64,000 nt of DNA from Paenibacillus taichungensis (GTDB lineage: Bacteria; Bacillota; Bacilli; Paenibacillales; Paenibacillaceae). The position numbers and the translations under genes were made by a program. The stretch lies in the NCBI RefSeq assembly GCF_013359905.1, contig NZ_JABMCC010000115.1, forward strand, positions 778,870 to 842,869. The letters run 5' to 3'. The notes beneath the pieces are model-generated. The model did not search any database, was not told the origin of the DNA, and worked only from the letters and a program-made list of their open reading frames with translations. How positions within the stretch are numbered: position 1 is the first letter of the stretch; the number at the start of each line of letters is the position of its first letter. Below are positions 16,565 through 26,562 of this stretch, one piece after another.

Positions 16565-17755
16565 CTATTTAAGCTGTACCGGGATCTCCTTAACACCTCG
16601 AACAATCATGCCGGGTCTCCATTCAAGTTCATTAACATCCGTCTGAAGCTGCATATCGGGAAAGCGGCGAAGCAGTGTATTAATCGCAATCTCGCCTTCA
16701 AGTCGCGCGAGAGGGGCTCCCAGACAGAGATGAATGCCTTTGCCAAAAGCCAAATGTGGGCTCTTCTCACGTGTGATGTCAAAAACATCCGCATCTTTAA
16801 ATTTCTCTTCATCCCGATTGGCTGAATCCAGTGCTACAATGACTAGTTCACCTTCAGCGATGTGATGTCCATGAAATTCTATGTCCTCGGATGCCCAGCG
16901 AGATGTGCTGAATTCAACCGGACCGTTATAACGCAGCATTTCTTCAACAGCATTATGGATTAACTCAGGCTGCTTGATCAGCAGGTCGCGTTGTTCCGGA
17001 TGCTCCAAAAGGGCAAGTACACCATTACCGATCAGATTGACAGTTGTTTCGTGCCCGGCGATGATCAGCAGAGCGACAACACCAAGCAGTTCCTTTTCAG
17101 TGAGTTGTTCTCCTGATTCTTCTGCTACAACGAGCTGACTGATCAGATCGTCACCCGGCTGCTCACGTACTTTGGCAAACCAATTATTCAGGTAATCAAT
17201 GAACTCCTGGGCATGCTTCTCAAACACTTCGGAATGCTCCGCACTTGTCGCATCGATAATGGAATTGGACCATAAACGGAATTTGTCCTGATCTTCAAGA
17301 GGTACACCCAGGATCTCGCTGATGACAATGATCGGTAATGGAAATGCAAACTCATCAATCAGATTCATCTTATCCTGGGAATTGAGATTATCCAGGAGAT
17401 CGTCAGCAATATCTTGAATGTGGCTTCTCATGCCCTCAATCAATCTTGGAGTAAAAGCCTTCTGTACGAGTCCACGTAACCGGCGATGATCAGGTGGGTC
17501 GGAAAAAAGCATGTTATGCACGAATATATTTTGTTGATCGGGTCCATAACGTTTGACTACGTCCTTACTGAAACGGTTGTCTTTCAACACTTCCACTGCA
17601 TCCTCATAGCGGCTAATAATCCAACCGAAATCACCATGAGGAAACAGGACTCTGTGAATAGGATCATTTTGTCTCAGCTTTTCGTATACGGGGTAAGGGT
17701 TCTGTGTAAATTCTTGAGTGAACAACTCAGACTGTGAAGTTTCATTAGTACTCAA
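16565..17755 (-). CDS. Cytochrome P450 (CYP107-like)
   Basis: This soluble 396-residue bacterial P450 inserts oxygen into an organic substrate using electrons from a ferredoxin or flavodoxin. It has the I-helix oxygen-activation motif AGHETT (about 240), the K-helix EEMLR (Glu-x-x-Arg), and the haem-binding loop FGKGIHLCLGAPLARLE with the thiolate ligand at Cys344. FSDPPDHRRLRGLVQKAFTP is typical of the CYP107/CYP109 families. The start is a TTG after AGAGGAG. No ferredoxin or biosynthetic genes stand next to it, so redox partners and substrate are unknown. Many Paenibacillus P450s of this type hydroxylate fatty acids or terpenoids. Confidence 0.93.
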   Translation of the reverse strand: MSTNETSQSELFTQEFTQNPYPVYEKLRQNDPIHRVLFPHGDFGWIISRYEDAVEVLKDNRFSKDVVKRYGPDQQNIFVHNMLFSDPPDHRRLRGLVQKAFTPRLIEGMRSHIQDIADDLLDNLNSQDKMNLIDEFAFPLPIIVISEILGVPLEDQDKFRLWSNSIIDATSAEHSEVFEKHAQEFIDYLNNWFAKVREQPGDDLISQLVVAEESGEQLTEKELLGVVALLIIAGHETTVNLIGNGVLALLEHPEQRDLLIKQPELIHNAVEEMLRYNGPVEFSTSRWASEDIEFHGHHIAEGELVIVALDSANRDEEKFKDADVFDITREKSPHLAFGKGIHLCLGAPLARLEGEIAINTLLRRFPDMQLQTDVNELEWRPGMIVRGVKEIPVQLK

Positions 17756-18319
17756 ATGGTTAATCTCCTCTCATCAAAAGCTCGTATTGTTACGCATCTT
17801 ATCTAAGGGATCATATGTTAATTTCGGTGGCTTCATACGAAAAGCCTGCACCATCTATATATTCAATATTGGATGGATTGAAACCTTGTTTTTGACTAAC
17901 AAATATGGTATAGAAAGCCTATTTAATTTTAGATAGAATAGCACATGGAATAAGGAATAAAATCAATAGAAATGAAGTAAAGACACAGACTACTGGGCTG
18001 TGTTTTTTTGTGAGATTGGACTTGAGCTGCTTGAACCATATTACGTGGTGTTTAATGAACTATAGGGACGTATGGCCTATAAATTGAAGTTATCTACAAC
18101 AACAACGAGGATTCAAATTAGTTTTGAATGCAACCTCCATGATGCAACGATATAAGTAATTCACAATTATGCTACGAACTATGTCCATTGGCTCAGGAAG
18201 AATGCCGATAAGAAGGACGTTTCAACCATTTTTGGCGTTTTCTAAGTCCGTTCAAAGGCTACTGTGATAAGATAAAACTTAATAAGAACATACGATCTGT
18301 TTATGCGAGAGGAGTAACC
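17756..18319. other. 564-bp intergenic gap with an orphan terminator
   Basis: The gap lies between divergent genes. ACACAG, a 9-base loop and CTGTGT followed by seven T (17983-18009) read as a plus-strand terminator, yet no plus-strand gene precedes it. It could close a small untranslated transcript starting inside 17.76-17.98 kb or be a relic of a lost gene. The rest holds promoters for the P450 gene (left) and the AAA+ operon (right); no other structure was seen. Confidence 0.45.
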
Positions 18320-18325
18320 TTGACG

Positions 18326-19426
18326 ATGGAGATGCTTAAGCCACCCGCCGAGACACTATATGAGACAGAATTAAGGGCGTTACGAGAAGAAGATACGGGA
18401 AAACGTCCTCCAAACTGGCTACTGTCCCCGGCCTATGTCAGAGATTTTATTATTGGCAGGGATAAACCTGCAATGTTGAATGGAGAGGAGGTTTCCATTA
18501 CACGGAAATTTTATGGCAACGATGTTCTCATTGAACGTGCTGTAGTGACACTGGCAGGCAATCGGGGCTTGATGCTTGTTGGAGAACCCGGAACAGCCAA
18601 GACCATGCTCAGTGAACTGCTGACCGCCGCCATTTCTGGTACCAGTCTCAACACAATTCAGGGTACGGCAGGTACAACCGAAGACATGATCAAATATTCC
18701 TGGAATTATGCCATGCTGCTGGATAAAGGCCCGTCCGAAGCTGCACTTGTACCCTCGCCTTTGTATAACGGAATGAAGAAAGGAATTCTTACCCGTTTTG
18801 AGGAGATTACACGTTGCCCCGCTGAAGCACAGGATAGCCTGATCAGTATTCTTAGTGACAAGGTGATGAGTATACCTGAGCTGGATGGTGGTGTGCTGTT
18901 TGCCAAACCGGGGTTTAACGTGATCGCTACGGCGAACATTCGTGATAAGGGCGTCAATGAAATGAGTGGTGCGCTGAAGCGCCGTTTCAATTTTGAGACG
19001 ATCAAACCGATTAGCAGTGTGAAAATGGAAGCCAAAATTATTGAATCCCAGGCGCGAAGCCTATTATTACATAGCGGAATAGACACCGAGATTAATTCGG
19101 ATGTGGTTGAATTGCTGGCTACGACATTTATGGAGCTTCGCACAGGAATGACGCGGGAAGGTTACAAATTGGATACGCCCCAAGCGTCCATGAGTACGGC
19201 TGAAGCCGTATCTGTATATGTACAGAGTGCAATGACTTCCTATTATTACGAAGACAAGGGAATCGCATTGGATCGGCTGGTGCAAAACATGCTAGGGACG
19301 ATAGCGAAAGAAAGCGACAAGGATCTGTCCATTCTCAAAACTTACTTCTCCAAGGTCGTGAAGGAGCGTTCGAGAGAAGAAGGGATTTGGAAGGATTACT
19401 ATGAGGAAAAGAAATGGATCGGTTAA
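18326..19426 (+). CDS. MoxR-type AAA+ ATPase, YehL-like
   Basis: This AAA+ ATPase of about 366 residues has Walker A GEPGTAKT (about 86-93), a Walker B region ILTRFEEI in which Glu-Glu replaces the usual Asp-Glu, sensor 1 in FNVIATANIRD and an arginine-finger region LKRRF. The N-terminal 60 residues (PPNWLLSPAYVRDFIIG) are not part of the AAA fold and match the YehL subfamily. MoxR ATPases characteristically work with VWA-domain partners to remodel or activate other proteins. Here a VWA gene is in the same operon. The TTG at 18320 and ATG at 18326 are both possible after GAGAGGAG. The gene overlaps the next by 13 bp. The target is unknown. Confidence 0.85.
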   Translation: MEMLKPPAETLYETELRALREEDTGKRPPNWLLSPAYVRDFIIGRDKPAMLNGEEVSITRKFYGNDVLIERAVVTLAGNRGLMLVGEPGTAKTMLSELLTAAISGTSLNTIQGTAGTTEDMIKYSWNYAMLLDKGPSEAALVPSPLYNGMKKGILTRFEEITRCPAEAQDSLISILSDKVMSIPELDGGVLFAKPGFNVIATANIRDKGVNEMSGALKRRFNFETIKPISSVKMEAKIIESQARSLLLHSGIDTEINSDVVELLATTFMELRTGMTREGYKLDTPQASMSTAEAVSVYVQSAMTSYYYEDKGIALDRLVQNMLGTIAKESDKDLSILKTYFSKVVKERSREEGIWKDYYEEKKWIG

Positions 19427-21816
19427 CAAGAAATGCGGATTTGGATGTTGCACAGTTACAGACGCTGTTTGAGTCGCAAGTGTATAACCTGAACAACGGA
19501 ACGGTTTATTTTCCTATACGCCATCATAGTCCAGCCTGTTCCTATCATTTGTTGCGATTAATTGAAGAATACAAGCCGGATATCATTCTAATCGAAGGAC
19601 CTGAGAGCGGCAATCCTTTACTTCAAGTTCTGTCTGATGAGGCGACCGTACCTCCTGTCAGTCTTTACTACACATATGATAGTGAAGAGGAGAGAGCGGC
19701 CTGTTATTATCCGATGCTTCGTTATTCTCCTGAATATGTAGCGCTGAAAGAAGCAGCTCGGCTGAGCATCACTGCAACTTTTATCGACCTGGATTATCAT
19801 CATTTCTCCAAGCCCAACAAGGCAGAACAGCGGGAGATATCCATTCAAGACGAGACATTGCTTGCAGGGTCTGAGTTTATCCACCGTTTATGCCAGAAAA
19901 CAAACTGTCGAAGTTTCGATGAATTGTGGGAGAACGTATTTGAAATTGGTGGTCTGGAGAAGTCAACACAGGCATTTGTACAGGATGTATTCACGTACTG
20001 CACCTTATCCCGGATGTGTTATTCAGCAGAGCGCTTGCACAGTACAGGTGATTTGGCAAGAGAAGCTCATATGAGAAGTCGTATTAAGCAGGCTGGGCAG
20101 GAGCATGAACGTGTGCTTGTCATTACTGGCGGATTTCATACGTATGGACTGCTGATGCCCGAGAATCATGAGACGGACTCTGAAGAGATGACGATGCAAG
20201 AGCTTGTGAAGGCTCAGAATTCGGTGCATCAGCAGATGTATCCCATGGTCTACACGTTTGCCGAAGCGGATCGGCTGAATGGGTATGCAAGCGGCATGCC
20301 TTACGTGAATTATTACGAACAGATATGGACTCAGCTGCTTCGGCAAAAGAACTCCGTGTACAATTTGACCGCTTTGGACTTGTTATCACGACTAACTCGC
20401 AAGCTGAGGGAAGGGCATGAACATGTATCAACCAGCGACGCTATTGAGGCATACAGCATGGTTCAAGGACTCGCAGGACTGAGAGAAAAAAGGGAAGGTG
20501 GAGTCTATGAGCTGATGGATGCAACACTTTCTTCCTTTGTAAAGGGTGAACTTACGTTAGCTTCAGACAAACCAATACAAGAACTGCACAGATTGCTAAC
20601 CGGGGATGTCATCGGAAAAGTGGCTCCCAACCCATTCAGTATTCCGATCGTTGAGGATTTCAAAGAACGTTGTACAGAATCAAAACTTCAAATTCGTACT
20701 ACAGGCCAACATAAGAAGATACTTGATTTATATGCCAAACCAGATCATCGTCGGCAAAGTCAATTGTTTCAATGTATGGTCTATCTCGTTCCGGATTTCG
20801 CGAAGCGACAATCGGGCCCGGATTGGATTGCACAGCGTGACATGAACCTTGTTCGGGAGACGTGGGTATATTCCTATTCCTCCAGAATTGAGGCTCGATT
20901 AATCGAGAACTCGCTCTATGGAGGCACAATTCAGGAAGCCGCTACGCGCAAGATGGAAGAGGAAATGCAGGGAATACCGGATCATCACAGCGGTGACCTC
21001 GCCAAAGCCATGCTGCAGGCTCTGCTCATGGGCCTGCAGGATAGCGCAATGAAGCTGTATGAACAAGTAAAGTCAGCGCTCCGGAAGGATGGGAATTTCT
21101 TGTCACTGTGCGGAAGTCTGCATATTTTGAATCGAATTCAGCAGCATCGCAGTCTTCTTGGGTTGTCTGAGGAACAGCAGCTTCTCAACCTCGTGTCCGA
21201 AGCCTATAACAATGCCGTGGACAAACTGATGCAGCTCTCAAGAACGAATCCGGATGAACATGAAGCGATTGTCCAGGGACTGAAGCTGCTTGCCATGCTG
21301 GCAGAATCGTCCGAAGAGCATTTCCGGGATGAACCATTCAGGGCACATCTGGATGAACTTCTGTCAGACAGCCAGCTTCCGGCACAGCTGGAGGGGGTGT
21401 GTATTGCCGTATCTTCAGGACTTGGCGATAGGCATAGAGAAGAGATCGTGGATCGAGCACGTGCATATATCCGGGGATCGCAGGAACAGACTCGCCAGAC
21501 TGCACTTTATCTACAGGGTGTGTTCTCTGTAGCACGGGACGCTTTTCTGTATGAAGATCAGCTTTTATCAGAATTGAACTATATGATCGAGAAGCTTGAT
21601 TATGAAGAGTTTATTCGTATGATCCCTGAACTTCGTTTGGCGTTTACTTACTTCACACCAATGGAGACAGGCCTAATTGCGGATCGGGTTGCGAACTTGC
21701 ATCAGGTAGAGAACGAAGAGATGTCATGGCCTTCTGTTGACGAACGATTGCTGATCCAGACGAAAACATGGGATGAAGCCCTTCGGAAGGAGTTTGACAC
21801 ATGGAAGCTGATCTGA
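19414..21816 (+). CDS. DUF5682-family protein (YehM-like)
   Basis: This soluble 800-residue protein has no signal peptide or membrane segment. The N-terminal domain begins with YFPIRHHSPACSYHLLRLIEEY, then IILIEGPESG, and later ITGGFHTYGLLMP. These conserved His/Glu/Asp blocks are the hallmark of DUF5682, and they resemble the layout of TraB/ChaN-like putative hydrolases (my inference). The remaining 500 residues are helical and repeat-like. The E. coli counterpart is yehM in a gene set with yehL, yehP and yehQ. It overlaps its neighbours by 13 and 16 bp, so the products are probably made in fixed proportion. No biochemical activity is established. Confidence 0.8.
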   Translation: MDRLTRNADLDVAQLQTLFESQVYNLNNGTVYFPIRHHSPACSYHLLRLIEEYKPDIILIEGPESGNPLLQVLSDEATVPPVSLYYTYDSEEERAACYYPMLRYSPEYVALKEAARLSITATFIDLDYHHFSKPNKAEQREISIQDETLLAGSEFIHRLCQKTNCRSFDELWENVFEIGGLEKSTQAFVQDVFTYCTLSRMCYSAERLHSTGDLAREAHMRSRIKQAGQEHERVLVITGGFHTYGLLMPENHETDSEEMTMQELVKAQNSVHQQMYPMVYTFAEADRLNGYASGMPYVNYYEQIWTQLLRQKNSVYNLTALDLLSRLTRKLREGHEHVSTSDAIEAYSMVQGLAGLREKREGGVYELMDATLSSFVKGELTLASDKPIQELHRLLTGDVIGKVAPNPFSIPIVEDFKERCTESKLQIRTTGQHKKILDLYAKPDHRRQSQLFQCMVYLVPDFAKRQSGPDWIAQRDMNLVRETWVYSYSSRIEARLIENSLYGGTIQEAATRKMEEEMQGIPDHHSGDLAKAMLQALLMGLQDSAMKLYEQVKSALRKDGNFLSLCGSLHILNRIQQHRSLLGLSEEQQLLNLVSEAYNNAVDKLMQLSRTNPDEHEAIVQGLKLLAMLAESSEEHFRDEPFRAHLDELLSDSQLPAQLEGVCIAVSSGLGDRHREEIVDRARAYIRGSQEQTRQTALYLQGVFSVARDAFLYEDQLLSELNYMIEKLDYEEFIRMIPELRLAFTYFTPMETGLIADRVANLHQVENEEMSWPSVDERLLIQTKTWDEALRKEFDTWKLI

Positions 21817-22991
21817 ATGAGCTCAATACTACCAAGGAAATGGTGAAAGACAATGCAGAGCTGAACCGGGCAGAGACCTTAAACCGTTGGCGCCTTATCC
21901 TGGGTGAATCCTCCGAAGAAGGACTGTCCAATGCAGATGACTACTCCCCTGATGATTTTAAATATACCGAAGTCGATGAGATTCTCGGATATCTGTATAA
22001 TCGCGAATATGGTGAAGAGCAGGGTTACAGAAAAGGGGGAGGAAGAGGCCCCTCGGACCTTACCGTCCCCAAATGGTTGCATAAGGTCAGGGAACTGTTC
22101 CCGAAATCAACGGTAGAAATTTTGGAGAAACAGGCGCTTGACCGTTATGGCCTAACGGAATTGTTAACGGACAAAAAGCTGCTGGAATCCCTCGAACCCA
22201 ATATGAACCTACTCAAGAACATTATGCAATTTAAAGGACGAATGAAAGGCGACGTATTAAAGAGCGCCAAGGAAATCGTACGAGTCGTGGTTGAAGAGCT
22301 GCGACGCAAACTCGAATCTCAGACCAAAGCGAGCATTATGGGGAAACGCAGCCGTTATGCATCCAGTTCAGTACGTTCCTTGCGCAATTTGAATTTCAAG
22401 CAGACGATTACCAAGAACTTGAAGAACTATGACAAAGACAATCGAAGATTTGTAATTGATCGTCTATATTTTGATGGGAATATCCAGTCTCACAACAAGT
22501 GGGACATCATCATTGGTGTGGATGAGAGCGGAAGCATGTTGGATTCAGTGATATACAGTTCGGTGATGGCAAGCATTTTCTATCGCCTGAATGCACTGCG
22601 AACAAAATTGTTCATTTTTGACACACAGGTTGTCGATTTGAGTGACAGGCTGGAAGATCCGGTAGATGTGCTTATGAATGTGCAGCTTGGCGGGGGAACG
22701 CATATTACCAAGGCACTCCGTTATGGTGAGACGTTAATCGAAAATCCTGGGAAAACAATATACATTCTCGTTAGCGATTTGGAGGAGGGTTACCCGATCC
22801 AGCACATGTATAAGGCATGCAAGGATATTCTGGATACGGGCTGCAAATTGCTTGTGCTGACCGCACTCGATTTTAACGGAGATACCGTGTACAACAAACA
22901 TGCTGCGCAAACGTTATCCAATATGGGTGCACATGTTGCTGCGATTACACCCAATGAGTTGGCAGATTGGATTGGCGAAATTATTACTTAA
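21801..22991 (+). CDS. VWA (von Willebrand factor A) domain protein with complete MIDAS, YehP-like
   Basis: This 396-residue cytoplasmic protein has an N-terminal helical, charged region (1-220; Gly-rich stretch GYRKGGGRGPSDL near 76-88) and a C-terminal VWA domain. The metal-ion-dependent adhesion site is intact: DESGS at 241-245, Thr300 in GGGTHIT and Asp326 in VSDLEEG. In MoxR systems (RavA-ViaA, CoxD-CoxE, and BchI-BchD for chelatases) the VWA partner couples the ATPase ring to its substrate through this site, so I expect it to bind the YehL-like ATPase. The ATG at 21801 follows AAGGAG and lies inside the end of the DUF5682 gene. Confidence 0.86.
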   Translation: MEADLNELNTTKEMVKDNAELNRAETLNRWRLILGESSEEGLSNADDYSPDDFKYTEVDEILGYLYNREYGEEQGYRKGGGRGPSDLTVPKWLHKVRELFPKSTVEILEKQALDRYGLTELLTDKKLLESLEPNMNLLKNIMQFKGRMKGDVLKSAKEIVRVVVEELRRKLESQTKASIMGKRSRYASSSVRSLRNLNFKQTITKNLKNYDKDNRRFVIDRLYFDGNIQSHNKWDIIIGVDESGSMLDSVIYSSVMASIFYRLNALRTKLFIFDTQVVDLSDRLEDPVDVLMNVQLGGGTHITKALRYGETLIENPGKTIYILVSDLEEGYPIQHMYKACKDILDTGCKLLVLTALDFNGDTVYNKHAAQTLSNMGAHVAAITPNELADWIGEIIT

Positions 22992-23042
22992 TTGGTTATA
23001 TATAAGATCATTTATAAACTCATATTCGAGGAGGAATGTGTC

Positions 23043-26000
23043 ATGTTAACTGCAGATCGCGCAGTAGAAGCTCTGGTGGAGAAGTTTGCAGAGGTGTGTT
23101 CCAATGAATATTCGTTGAAAACGGATCGGAGTCCGGAAATCATAGATTATGTGATGGGAACGACGGATAAGTTTCCTGATATGATGGGAGGTTCCAGCCA
23201 TTATGCGTACCAGACGATAGAAGTACTCATGAAAATTGCCAAAAAAGATGACGGAGACATCTTTTTTCGAGCGGGAGCCATTGTAATTCATATGGAATCC
23301 AATTATTCCAGAAGAAATTCGTGGAGAACCGATGGTTTTACGCTCTGCCTTGGAAACGACTCGGAAGCTTATGGACTGAGTGGAAAGAGCAAAACCAATG
23401 ATCGGATGGGCGAATTGCTGTCCCGTTTGGAGAAAATCAATCGCTATGCTGGAGAGAAGGAAATTCTGGATGAATTAAAGAGCAGACTGAAGGGGAATTC
23501 CCATGATGTAATCAATGGAATGATACTCCTCCGACTCTATTCAGATCTCAATAATAGCCCTTCCCATCTTGCCCAGGTGCAACAGTTCACTCAATCTCTG
23601 CCAGCATTGTTTCAACATGTGATGACCCATGATACAAGTAAGCTGCGGAAAGAATTGCATGCATTGATTGAGCCATTGGTGGTTTGCAATTTTCAAACGA
23701 AGCATAACAAATCTGCATATGAATTAAATGATGAATTCCTCCGGGAGAAGCATAATCAGGTTATAGCTGAGAACTATTCGAACACTCCTCTTTCCAAAAA
23801 GGAGCAACTGTCTTACAGTGAGTTCGACAAGACGATGATCCTCTTGAGCAATGCTTTGTTGTATTTGGTTAACATCAGTGGCGGCAAACAACGTTTCCTT
23901 GAAGACAAAAGTGAGACCGGTCTTATTTTGCTCGAAGCCATAAACCAATTACATGAGATCTATCCACTTGAAGTTCGGCGCTATTTGTTAAGTATGGATA
24001 CAAGAACGAAAAATGCCAACGAATTGCTGTCAGGGCTGGTGCCCCTGGACGAGCCATATCAGCTCATCGAAATGTTGCGTAATGAACTCGAATCGTACAC
24101 CATACCATGGCAATTTCTGCAATCAACGATTGTGAATGATCCGCAACAAGCAATTCGTGCATACCACATATTAAAACCCCCATTCCTCAAATTGTGTATT
24201 CAAAAAGTGCTGGAGGATCATGGAATCGCAGTGCCAGATGTGGATGAAACGGTTGAACAAGCCGTATTCAGCGCTCTTCGACATCCATTAGATGGAGGCA
24301 GACAGGGACTTGCGATTGCACGATATTTGAACGGTGAAAGCTCCTTTGAAGAATACTGGGAAGATCCGAATAGTCGAGGACTGTTTAATAACCTGAATCG
24401 TGACAAAAGGCGTGTTCATAACTTGATCAGCATTAGTTTCCTGCCTTTGAATTCGGAGGCGATGCGTCGGTTCGTGATTCTAACCACGTATCCCGAGTGG
24501 ACACTGGATATCGTTTCTGATATGTATCAATCTTACGCGTTTAGCGGTGAGAAGCTGTTGGAACTTTACGGCCAAGATCCAGAGGTAAAACAAGAGAAAT
24601 TGCTGTCCAGTCTGATTTCTCTCAACGGTATGACCGATTATAAGTACAAATCGATGCCTCAGGATGAATATCGACGGATCATTCAGCAAAATCTGGACTT
24701 TGCTCTGGGACAGTACAAGAAACTACCCACGGACACGCGCATCTTAATTTTGGAAATCACCTTTGAACAACGTCAAGAGCTGTCGACTAAACAGGTAGCT
24801 GAAGCAATTCGTGCCGGATTGCAGGATTCATCCAAAAAGGCAAATGGCGTGGCATTATCTGAATTCAATCGGATTCCTGACCAGGACTTATACACGACAA
24901 TATATCGTTCGGAGAAAAAAACGGGTGTGAAAGAAATGGCTCTGAGCGCCATCCGCAGTTTGGATAATAGCAAGGAGATATACCTTGAGCTTCTGAAGGG
25001 TGAGAAGTCTGCCGAATGGAAGAACCTGATTCAAATTCTGCTGGATACCGCGGATCAAAGTCCAGAGTATGCTCATGCGGCACTTGCAGATCAGGCAGAT
25101 GCCAAAAAGCTGACCAGACTAAGTTGGTTTTCTTTGAACGATCTTCCTTCTCTGATACGTTCAGAGGACAATCAACCATTAGATGATCGAATCAAGCAAT
25201 ATATCTTGGTCCAATCAATAGATCATACATCTGCGCCGAACGAAAGACTGAATGAACTCCGTGAGTATGTAAGCGAGGAATCGCTCGCACGTTTTGCTAG
25301 CGAGCTGCTGCAGTTGTGGATTCAGGAGAGTGCTTCTGCGAAGGAGAAGTGGGTAATGTACCTCTCGGCACTCTTTGGCGATACTCAAATTGTGAATATA
25401 TTGGCTCCCCAAATTAAGGAATGGACAGAAAACAGCCGAGGGGCCATTGCGGCTGATGCTGTAAAAGTACTGGCCTATCTTAAGGAACCTTCTGCTCTTA
25501 TGGCGATTGACAAGATTAAACGCACTGTGAAGAACCGCCAGGTTAAGGGTGCGGCTGAAGAAGCGTTGCAGCTGGCAGCGGAAAATTTGGGACTCACCTC
25601 TGAACAACTGGAAGATCGACTCGTCACCACACTTGGTTTTGATAAGAATGGAACGATGCAGCTGAGCTACGGGGAGCGTTCATTCCTGATTAAAGTGAAT
25701 GGAGATCTGCAGGTCGTTGTTGTAAATGAAGAAACGGGTAAATCTGTGAAGAGTCTACCTGCTCCTGCACAGAAAGATGATGCTGAACTTGCAGCACAAT
25801 CTAAGGCACGTTTCACACAATTGAAGAAGGATCTCAAAACAATGGTTAACATCCAGGCGCAACGTCTGGAAGAATCTTTGTCAAAACAACGGCTGTGGTC
25901 TGCTGATGAGTGGACAGCGTTGTTTGTACAGAATGTAATCATGCAGAAATTTGCTGTAGGTCTGATATGGGGCACATATGAAGATGGTCAGTTGGTCACC

Positions 26001-26558
26001 ACGTTCCGTTATATGGAGGATGGAACGTTTAATACCGTCGATGAGGATGAATACGAGCTGCCTTCGGGATCTCTAGTGGGATTGATTCATCCACTCGAAC
26101 TTGACCAATCTACGCTCGAAGGATGGAAAACGCAGCTGGAAGATTATGAGATCAAGCAGCCGTTTGAGCAGCTGAATCGTCAAATTCATGTGCCTGAGGA
26201 TGAAGACAAAAATAAGGTTGAATATGACCGCTTGCCGGAGTCGGATTTCTCTCCCACCGCATTCCCCAAAGCACTGGAGAAATATGGATGGATCAAAGGT
26301 CCAGCACAGGATGGCGGCTGGTATCATGAATTTTACAAAGAGTATGGAGATCTTATCGCAGAACTGCGCTTCAGTGGTACCAGCATTTCATATTATGAAG
26401 GATTGGAAGATATCACGCTGGAATCTCTGCACTTCTTTAAACCTGGCAGTCAGAAACATTACTATTATAGCGATCACAAGTCCATTGCTTTGGGTGAAAT
26501 TGCAGGTCGTGTGTTCAGTGAGACGATCTATGATATTTTAAGAGCGTCAGGACGTTGA
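23043..26558 (+). CDS. DUF4132-domain protein (YehI-like)
   Basis: This very large soluble protein (1171 residues) is mostly helical, with HEAT-like stretches in the middle. For example, around 820-880 EKWVMYLSALFG and AADAVKVLAYLKEPSALMAIDKIK resemble a scaffold repeat. The C-terminal third is DUF4132: FAVGLIWGTYEDGQLVTTFR, YELPSGSLVGLIHPLEL and the closing EIAGRVFSETIYDIL. E. coli YehI has a DUF4132 region and is encoded beside yehL-yehQ; I see no clear WGR motif here. The ATG at 23043 follows GAGGAGG, 51 bp after the VWA stop; an in-frame TTG at 22992 has no ribosome binding site. It may be the scaffold or target-recognition subunit, which is inference. Confidence 0.82.
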   Translation: MLTADRAVEALVEKFAEVCSNEYSLKTDRSPEIIDYVMGTTDKFPDMMGGSSHYAYQTIEVLMKIAKKDDGDIFFRAGAIVIHMESNYSRRNSWRTDGFTLCLGNDSEAYGLSGKSKTNDRMGELLSRLEKINRYAGEKEILDELKSRLKGNSHDVINGMILLRLYSDLNNSPSHLAQVQQFTQSLPALFQHVMTHDTSKLRKELHALIEPLVVCNFQTKHNKSAYELNDEFLREKHNQVIAENYSNTPLSKKEQLSYSEFDKTMILLSNALLYLVNISGGKQRFLEDKSETGLILLEAINQLHEIYPLEVRRYLLSMDTRTKNANELLSGLVPLDEPYQLIEMLRNELESYTIPWQFLQSTIVNDPQQAIRAYHILKPPFLKLCIQKVLEDHGIAVPDVDETVEQAVFSALRHPLDGGRQGLAIARYLNGESSFEEYWEDPNSRGLFNNLNRDKRRVHNLISISFLPLNSEAMRRFVILTTYPEWTLDIVSDMYQSYAFSGEKLLELYGQDPEVKQEKLLSSLISLNGMTDYKYKSMPQDEYRRIIQQNLDFALGQYKKLPTDTRILILEITFEQRQELSTKQVAEAIRAGLQDSSKKANGVALSEFNRIPDQDLYTTIYRSEKKTGVKEMALSAIRSLDNSKEIYLELLKGEKSAEWKNLIQILLDTADQSPEYAHAALADQADAKKLTRLSWFSLNDLPSLIRSEDNQPLDDRIKQYILVQSIDHTSAPNERLNELREYVSEESLARFASELLQLWIQESASAKEKWVMYLSALFGDTQIVNILAPQIKEWTENSRGAIAADAVKVLAYLKEPSALMAIDKIKRTVKNRQVKGAAEEALQLAAENLGLTSEQLEDRLVTTLGFDKNGTMQLSYGERSFLIKVNGDLQVVVVNEETGKSVKSLPAPAQKDDAELAAQSKARFTQLKKDLKTMVNIQAQRLEESLSKQRLWSADEWTALFVQNVIMQKFAVGLIWGTYEDGQLVTTFRYMEDGTFNTVDEDEYELPSGSLVGLIHPLELDQSTLEGWKTQLEDYEIKQPFEQLNRQIHVPEDEDKNKVEYDRLPESDFSPTAFPKALEKYGWIKGPAQDGGWYHEFYKEYGDLIAELRFSGTSISYYEGLEDITLESLHFFKPGSQKHYYYSDHKSIALGEIAGRVFSETIYDILRASGR

Positions 26559-26562
26559 TCAC

